Assembly (NCBI RefSeq): GCF_031143425.1
Contig: NC_090445.1
Span: forward strand, 1,197,996,691-1,198,060,690
Direction of reading: 5' to 3'
Length of the DNA stretch: 64,000 nt
Origin: Pleurodeles waltl
Taxonomy: Eukaryota; Chordata; Amphibia; Caudata; Salamandridae
Shown: piece after piece, positions 57,590-64,000 of the stretch
Layout: the number at the start of each line of letters is the position of its first letter
Numbering within the stretch: position 1 is the stretch's first letter
Position numbers and translations under genes: made by a program
The notes under the pieces: model-generated
Seen by the model: only the letters and a program-made list of their open reading frames with translations
Database searches by the model: none
What the model was told of the DNA's origin: nothing

Positions 57590-57693
57590 CATGTGAATCT
57601 GCAGCGACTAATGCCACGAACAGATGTACACTGGGTAAGTGACATTTTCCGTTCAATGGCATGTGTAGCTGCAGATACACATGCTGTGCATAG
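57590..57693. repeat. DIRS-2 element 2, internal complementary region
   Basis: 57590-57649 mirrors the outer left end and 57651-57693 the outer right end, with one base between (CATTTTC C GTTCAATGG). The centre base matches the base at 57220, which helps fix the left boundary. Confidence 0.85.
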
Positions 57694-57727
57694 ACTAGTA
57701 AGCAGTTATCTCCCCAAAAGCGGTGGT

Positions 57728-58830
57728 TCAGCCTGTAGGAGTGGAAGTAGTTTGAAATAAAGTTCTTAGTACAGCTTGAACTACTGTGGCTTGTTGTGCA
57801 GATAACACGTCTACACAGTAGTGCTTAGTAAATGTGTGAGGCGTAGACCATGTTGCTGCCTTACATATTTCGTTCATTGGAATATTTCCTAGAAAGGCCA
57901 TGGTAGCACCTTTCTTTCTAGTTGAGTGTGCCTTTGGTGTAATAGGCAGCTGTCTCTTTGCTTTAAGATAGCAGGTTTGGATGCACCTAACTATCCATCT
58001 AGCTATACCTTGTTTTGATATTGGATTTCCTGTATGAGGTTTTTGAAATGCAATAAATAGTTGTTTTGTTTTCCTAATTAGTTTTGTTCTGTCAATGTAG
58101 TACATTAGTGCTCTTTTGATGTCTAATGTATGTAGTGCTCTTTCAGCTATTGAGTCTGGCTGTGGCAAGAACACTGGCAATTCTACTGTTTGATTTAAGT
58201 GGAACGGTGAGATGACCTTTGGTAAGAATTTTGGGTTGGTTCTTAGAACTACCTTATTTTTGTGTATTTGAATAAATGGTTCTTGTATGGTAAACGCCTG
58301 TATTTCACTTACTCTTCTTAGAGATGTAATGGCAATGAGAAATGCAACTTTCCACGTTAAGGATTACATTTCACAAGAGTGCATGGGTTCGAAAGGTGGA
58401 CCCATGAGCCTTGTCAAGACAATGTTGAGGTTCCATGAAGGAACAGGTGGTGTCCTTGGTGGTATTATTCTCTTTAGGCCCTCCATAAACGCTTTAATGA
58501 CCGGTATTCTAAATAGGGAAGTTGAATGAGTAATCTGCAGGTAAGCAGATATTGCTGCGAGATGTATTTTTATGGAATTAAAAGCTAGATTTGATTTTTT
58601 TAGATGTAGTAAATATCCTACTACATCTTTTGGAGATGCATGCAATGGTTGGACTTGATTATTATGGCAGTAACAAACAAATCTTTTCCATTTACTTGCA
58701 TAGCAGTGTCTAGTGGATGGCCTTCTAGCTTGTTTTATGACCTCCATACATTCTTGTGTGAGGTTCAAGTGTCCAAATTCTAGGATTTCAGGAGCCAAGT
58801 TGCTAGATTCAGCGATGCTGGGTTTGGATG
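57728..58830 (-). pseudogene. DIRS-2 tyrosine recombinase, one nonsense mutation (element 2)
   Basis: Open in one frame from the core-binding domain (RRPSTRHCYASKWKRFVCYC) except for a TAA after HSCEM (58364-58366), where element 1 has a Gln codon. Downstream the same frame keeps LRRVSE, HSTR, STPHTF and TKHYC, so every catalytic residue survives. The stop lies upstream of the catalytic domain, so no active enzyme is expected. Confidence 0.85.
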
Positions 58831-60632
58831 CCTGATCTGTTTGTGTTGTGTTAACAGATCTGGCCTGTTGGGTAGTTTGACATGAGGTACTACTGACAGG
58901 TCTAGTAGTGTGGTATACCAAGGTTGTCTTGCCCATGTTGGTGCTATTAGTATGAGTTTGAGTTTGTTTTGACTTAATCTGTTTACTAGATATGGAAGGA
59001 GGGGGAAAAGCGTACGCAAATATCCCTGACCAATTCATCCATAGAGCATTGCCTTGAGAATGCTGGTGTGGGAACGTGGATGCGAAGTTTTGGCATTTTG
59101 CGTTTTCTTTTGTTGCAAATAGATCTATTTGAGGTGTTCCCCAAATTTGGAAGTAAGTGTTCAGGATTTGGGGGTGAATTTCCCATTCGTGGACCTGTTG
59201 GTGATCCCGAGAGAGATTGTCTGCTAGCTGGTTCTGGATCCCTGGAATAAACTGTGCTATTAGGCGAATGTGGTTGTGAATTGCCCAATGCCATATGTTT
59301 TGTGTGAGGAGACACAACTGTGTCGAGTGTGTTCCCCCGTTTGTTTAAATAATACATTGTCGTCATGTTGTCTGTTTTGACAAGAATGTATTTGTGGGTT
59401 ATCATTGGTTGGAATTCTTTCAACGCTAGAAATACTGCTAACAATTCTAGGTGATTTATATGAAACTTTCTTTGATGTACGTCCCATTGTCCTTGGATGC
59501 TGTGTTGATTGAGGTGTGCTCCCCACCCTGTCATGGAAGCATCTGTTGTTATCCCGTATTGTGGCACTGGGTCTTGGAAAGGCCGCCCTTTGTTTAAATT
59601 TGTACTGTTCCACCATAGAAGCGAGATGTATGTTTGGCGGTCTATCAACACCAGATCTAGAAGGTGACCCTGTGCATGTGACCATTGTGATGCTAGGCAC
59701 TGTTGTAAGGGCCGCATGTGCAATCTTGCGTTTGGGACAATGGCTATGCATGAGGACATCATGCCTAGGAGTTTTAAGACCATCTTTGTGTGTATCTTTT
59801 GTGTTGGATACATAGCTTGTATCACCTTGTGAAAATGTTGAACCCTTTGTGGACTTGGAGTGGCTATCCCTTTTGTTGTGTTGATTGTCGCTCCTAAGTA
59901 TTGCTGTGTTTGACCCGGCAAAAGGTTTGACTTTGCATAGTTGATGGAGAAACCCAGTTTGTAAAGGGTTTGTATAACATAATCTGTGTGGTGTAAACAC
60001 TTTGTTAGCGAGTTGGTTTTGATTAACCAATCGTCTAGGTACGGGAACACGTTTATTTGCTGCCTCCTGATATGTGCAGCTACTACTGCTAGACATTTTG
60101 TAAAGACTCTTGGTGCTGTCGTGATTCCGAATGGCAACACTTTGAATTGGTAATGTATTCCTTTGAATACGAACCTTAGGTATTTCCTGTGCGAGGGATG
60201 TATCGGTATATGGAAATACGCGTCTTTTAGATCCAACGTTGTCATGTAGTCTTGCTGTTTCAGTAGTGGTATTACGTCTTGTAACGTGACCATGTGAAAG
60301 TGGTCTGATTTGATGTAGGTGTTTAGTGTTCCGAGATCCAATATTGGTCTCAGACTTTTGTCCTTTTTCAGTATTAGAAAGTACAGTGAGTAAACACCTG
60401 TGTTCTTTTGTGTTTTTGGTACTAATTCTATTGCGTCTTTTTGCAGTAATGCTTGAACTTCTAGTCCTAGAAGGTCTATATGCTGTTTGGACATTTTGTG
60501 TTTTTTCGGTGGGACGTTTGGAGGGAGTTGGAGAAATTCTATGCAATAACCATGTTGGATAATTGCTAAAACCCAAGTGTCTGTTGTTATCTCCTCCCAA
60601 GATTTGTAGAACTGGCTTAGTCTTCCCCCCAC
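58780..60632 (-). pseudogene. DIRS-2 RT-RNase H, frameshifted (element 2)
   Basis: 60632-58986 holds the complete RT: TLDLKDAYFHIPI, LPFGITTAPRVFTK and PYLDDWLIK. RNase H follows with TTDAS, INHLELLAV and KTDNMTT. After MYYLNKRG the frame shifts (about 59325) and the protein continues in the frame 59317-58364 (LADNLSRD, DLFATKENAKC). A second shift near 58990 moves the methyltransferase-like end (ILIAPTWARQPWY) to 59019-58780. RT motifs are intact, but the polyprotein is broken. Confidence 0.85.
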
Positions 60633-60666
60633 TGGTGTTGTGTGAAGGGGTTGAGTGACTTGTGAG

Positions 60667-62702
60667 TCACTGCTTGTTTTGAGGGGTTTTGGGCCCTTGA
60701 AATTTTCCCCGGTTTCTTGGGAATTGGCCCCCTCTGTATTGGCCCCAAAAGCCTCCCCTTTGATACTGTCCCTGGTAGGTAGACTGTGTTGTTTGTGAGG
60801 TGCTGGCTTGTGTGGCTTGACCTCGAAACCCTCCTCTGAAAGTAGTTTTGCGAAATGTGCCTCTGCCCTGCGGGGAATAGAGTGCGCCCATGGCTTTAGC
60901 TGTGTCAGTGTCTTTCTTTAATTTTTCAATTGCAGTGTCCACTTCTGGTCCAAACAATTGTTGTTCATTGAACGGCATATTGAGCACTGCTTGTTGTATC
61001 TCAGGTTTGAAGCCGGATGTGCGCAGCCATGCGTGCCTCCTTATCGTTACAGCAGTATTTATAGTTCTTGCAGCTGTATCTGCTGCATCCATAGAAGAAC
61101 GGATTTGGTTGTTGGATATGTTTTGTCCCTCTTCAACCACTTGTTTTGCCCGTTTTTGGAATTCTTTGGGGAGGTGCTCGATGAGATGCTGCATCTCGTC
61201 CCAATGGGCTCTGTCATATCGCGCTAGGAGTGCCTGCGAGTTGGCGATACGCCACTGATTTGCAGCTTGTACTGCAACCCTTTTTCCGGCTGCATCAAAC
61301 TTTCGGCTCTCCTTGTCTGGAGGTGGTGCGTCGCCTGATGTGTGCGAGTTGGCTCTTTTACGAGCTGCGCCTATGACAACTGAATCTGGTGTCAGTTGTG
61401 ATGTAATAAAAGCAGGGTCTGTGGGTGGTGCCTTGTATTTCTTCTCCACCCTTGGGGTTATTGCTCTGCTTTTAACTGGCTCCTTAAAGATTTGTTTAGC
61501 GTGCCTTAGCATTCCAGGGAGCATAGGAAGGCTTTGATAATTGCTATGGGTGGAGGACAGGGTGTTAAAAAGGAAGTCATCCTCGATAGGCTCTGAATGT
61601 AGCGATACGTTATGAAACTCTGCTGCCCTAGCTACCACCTGAGCATACGCTGTACTGTCCTCAGGTGGTGAGGGCTTAGTGGGGTACGACTCAGGGCTAT
61701 TGTCCGATACTGGGGCGTCAGAGATCCCATGCGTCCTGGTCATCTTGCCTCATGGTGGTATGAGCTGGTGATTGACGGAGTCTGTGCCGGTGATATAGGA
61801 GTTGCCGGTGGTGGAGAGGGTGGTGGAGTTACCTTCTTCACCACTTTTGCTTGTGGTGTTTTTTCTTGTTGTTGGAAATCTAGTTTCCTTTTTCTTCTGA
61901 TTGGGGGAAGGGTGCTGATCTTCCCTGTACCACTTTGTATAAAGATCCGCTTTTGTGTGTGATCTACAGCTGTTGTTTGTAATTCCTCCTCAAATCTGTG
62001 TTTTCGAAGTTGGGAGGACAGTGATTGTTCCTCTGAGTAGGAACTGGCTTTTGGTTCGGTTGCTGGGCGTTTTGGCACTGAAACCGTGTCTTTTGTTGTT
62101 TTCGGCTCCAAAGAGATTTTCCTCTTTTTCGGTGTCGTACCTTCTTGGCGTCGACCATCTTCGGTGCCGCTATCTCTGTGCCGAGCAGCTTCGGTGCCGC
62201 TGTCTCGGTGTCGACCCTTTTCTGCGGCAGTATCTCGGTCCCGAGATTGCTGCGTGCCTGTGTCTCGACCTGAGTCGGACGATCTCGGCACCTGCTCGCC
62301 CTTTTTCGGTGCCGATGGGCGGTCACCTTCTTTATGGGTTGAGCCATGGCCTGTCGGCAGTGGCGTCCCCTGGGCTTTGTCTGTTTTTCTGTGTGATGCT
62401 TGCTTCGACGTCTTACTCACGGTTTCTTCGACGTCGAATTCTTCGGAATCCGATTCGTGGATGGAGAATGTTTCTTCTTCTCCCTCTTCCTCGAACCGTT
62501 GTTGTCCTGTCGGCGTGGATGCCATCTGCAACCTTCTGGCTCTTCGGTCTCGGAGCATTTTTCTCGACCGAAACGCTCGACAGGCCTCACACGTTTCTTC
62601 TTTGTGCTCGGGTGACAGGCACAAGTTACAGACCAAATGTTGGTCTGTATAGGAATATTTACTGTGGCATTTAGGACAGAATCGGAACGGGGTCCGTTCC
62701 AT
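60667..62702 (-). pseudogene. DIRS-2 Gag, frameshifted (element 2)
   Basis: 62702-61740 carries the N-terminal Cys/His module (CPKCHSKYSYTDQHLVCNLC, then EACRAF) and the charged region. A short deletion near 61735 shifts the frame, and 61743-60667 carries the conserved C-terminal half (HAWLRTSGFKPEIQQAVLNM) and the Gly/Arg-rich tail. Compared with element 1 the protein is otherwise collinear and of the same length. Confidence 0.85.
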
Positions 62703-62910
62703 CAGTCTCGATGTTGCACGCGGTCGGGCCGACCAGGCCCCGACGGGGGATCGAAATTACCCCGAAGGGCTACCGGAGCTCTTCAAGATTCGGTGTCGAT
62801 TCTAATCTAGCCCGATACCGAACTAAACAATACCGACGATTTTTCCGTTGATTCTGACTAACTTTCGGACCCGAAACACGGAGCGAAAAGGAACACGTCC
62901 GAACCCGATG

Positions 62911-63093
62911 GCGGAAAAAAAACAATCTAACATGGAGTCGACGCCCATGCGCAATGGAACCAAAGTAGGAGTCCCTCGGTCTCGTGACTCGAAAAGACTT
63001 CTTCGAAGAAAAACAACTTGTAACACTCCGACCCAACACCAGACGGCGGACTATGCACAGCATGTGTATCTGCAGCTACACATGCCACCGAAC
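62911..63093. repeat. DIRS-2 element 2, right terminus
   Basis: Inverted partner of the left terminus, ending GCCACCGAAC; GCGGAAAAAAAACAATC marks its inner end, as at 45354. Confidence 0.85.
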
Positions 63094-63236
63094 ACATGGT
63101 TCCATCATTACTTCCAGGGCAGACTGATTGTACTGGCATGCAGGAGCTATGCTATATAAATCTTCTGGATCCAGCCTAATGCCACCAAATATTCTAAAGG
63201 TATGGAATACATAGTTGGAAGTATCCATCTGAAGCA
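63094..63236 (-). mobile_element. DIRS family-1 right terminus (copy D)
   Basis: 63190-63236 reads ATTCTAAAGGTATGGAATAC then TTGGAAGTATCCATCTGA, a diverged version of the family-1 right terminus ATTTTAAGGTAAGGAATCTG then CTAGAAGTCTCCATCAGA at 20676-20717. It gives the start of the old copy whose gag and RT lie at 57.2-54.8 kb. Confidence 0.5.
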
Positions 63237-63863
63237 ACAACTTCCATTCTCATATTACTGCATAACAAAAAACCTAATAAAGAACTCTCATCTACACACT
63301 ACTTTCAAATTAGCATGGAATCTGGAGGGTAATCAAGCATTCATTTCAATACCTCCAACTATTAACTAATGGATCACTAGCCATAGGTGCATGACACTCA
63401 AACAGCATTGGTGATTGCTACACTTCTTGCTCCCTCTGGGTTCTGTCTTGGCAAACAGATGCACTGTAAAAGAACATTGGATAAAATGGTGGAGTCCATT
63501 TACACACGCTCAGACGCAGAGTACATGAACAAATCAGGAGTGTTTTTTAGGGGGTGGGTGGCGTAAACCCTGTGAAGGATTTGTGAATTTAATCTCACTG
63601 ACAAGTTAGCTGCAGTTATGAGAAGAGCCAAAAGAGTGAGAAATCAGGGCCATCAATGTTGCCAAAAAGGAATTAATATGCTCTACAGGCCCTACCATAT
63701 CTGGTTGCACGCATGGCATCCCAAATCCCTTTCAATCAGTCTACCAAAACACATGAGCATTAAGAGCATAAATAAGGGATTCAATTTTGATGTGAAAAAC
63801 AGATGAATGTAAAATACATACCCAGCAAAAAGGTAATGGAGGGACTTAAATGCATTTAAAATT
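63237..63863. other. No recognised feature
   Basis: Non-coding; nothing recognised. Confidence 0.4.
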
Positions 63864-64000
63864 AAATGGTTATTTACCAGTAGGGAGTAGTTTTGCATCA
63901 TGACGAGTTATCTGGATTCTCATGCTGTGCATCTATTCTGCCATCTAAAGGTTGGGTCCAGAATCTTGTTTTGTCGTCCTACTATTTTTTGTGTGTGGGC
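63864..64000 (-). mobile_element. DIRS-like terminus running off the window
   Basis: TTATTTACCAGTAGGG, then GGATTCTCATGCTGTGCAT and GCCATCTAAAGGTTGGGTCC, then GTTTTGTCGTCC. These follow the order of the family-2 left terminus (CACTTACCCAGTG, AGATTCACATGCTGTGCAT, GCCGTCTGGTGTTGGGTC, GTTTTTCTTC) but with many differences, so a related, fourth family is likely. Orientation is inferred from that match. Confidence 0.5.

Larger units (their letters stand above)
57220..63093 (-). mobile_element. DIRS family 2, element 2 (broken copy)
   Basis: 5.87 kb, same architecture as element 1: termini 57260-57431 and 62911-63093, internal complementary region 57590-57693, gag, RT-RNase H, recombinase. Differences disable it: a short deletion shifting the frame in gag (about 61740), frameshifts in RNase H (about 59325) and the methyltransferase-like region (about 58990), and a stop in the recombinase (58364-58366). 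Inserted upstream of copy D gag. Confidence 0.88.

Overview
This window looks like intergenic, transposon-saturated DNA from a vertebrate with a very large genome. The repeat content suggests a salamander or newt: several DIRS (tyrosine-recombinase) retrotransposon families, a gypsy element with a kilobase-scale LTR, and LINE fragments. The taxon is an inference. I see no host gene, tRNA, rRNA or CRISPR array. Almost every coding segment belongs to a mobile element, mostly on the minus strand and mostly broken.

Layout. 1-2.4 kb: two degraded LINE fragments (ORF1 plus endonuclease start; a CR1/L2-like endonuclease piece). 2.8-9 kb: an old repeat present twice, carrying a TIR element built of about a dozen consecutive palindromes (4257-4972) and a 5'-truncated LINE (5945-8722) with a 6-bp target duplication and a paralogous empty site. 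9.3-9.7 kb: a second, unrelated palindrome chain. 9749-34418: a head-to-tail duplication of about 12.3 kb, units A and B. Each unit holds a 91-bp minisatellite, a gypsy LTR fragment and a decayed DIRS copy (family 1) with a 410-bp nested insertion. 34.4-38.6 kb: remains of a gypsy element, namely an integrase frame followed by a long LTR-like end.

38.6-63.2 kb is a nest of DIRS elements. Family-1 copy C (38645-48095) is split by a structurally complete family-2 element (39655-45537) with open gag, RT-RNase H and tyrosine recombinase frames, inverted termini and an internal complementary region. An older family-1 copy D is split twice: by a family-3 element (48708-54797) inside its RT, and by a broken family-2 copy (57220-63093) upstream of its gag. 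A further DIRS-like terminus runs off the right edge.

In a DIRS element the genes should act together as follows: Gag packages RNA; RT-RNase H makes DNA using the inverted termini and the internal complementary region to close a circle; the tyrosine recombinase inserts that circle. Only the 39655-45537 copy keeps all these parts unbroken. Names and families are by motif recognition; no database search was possible.
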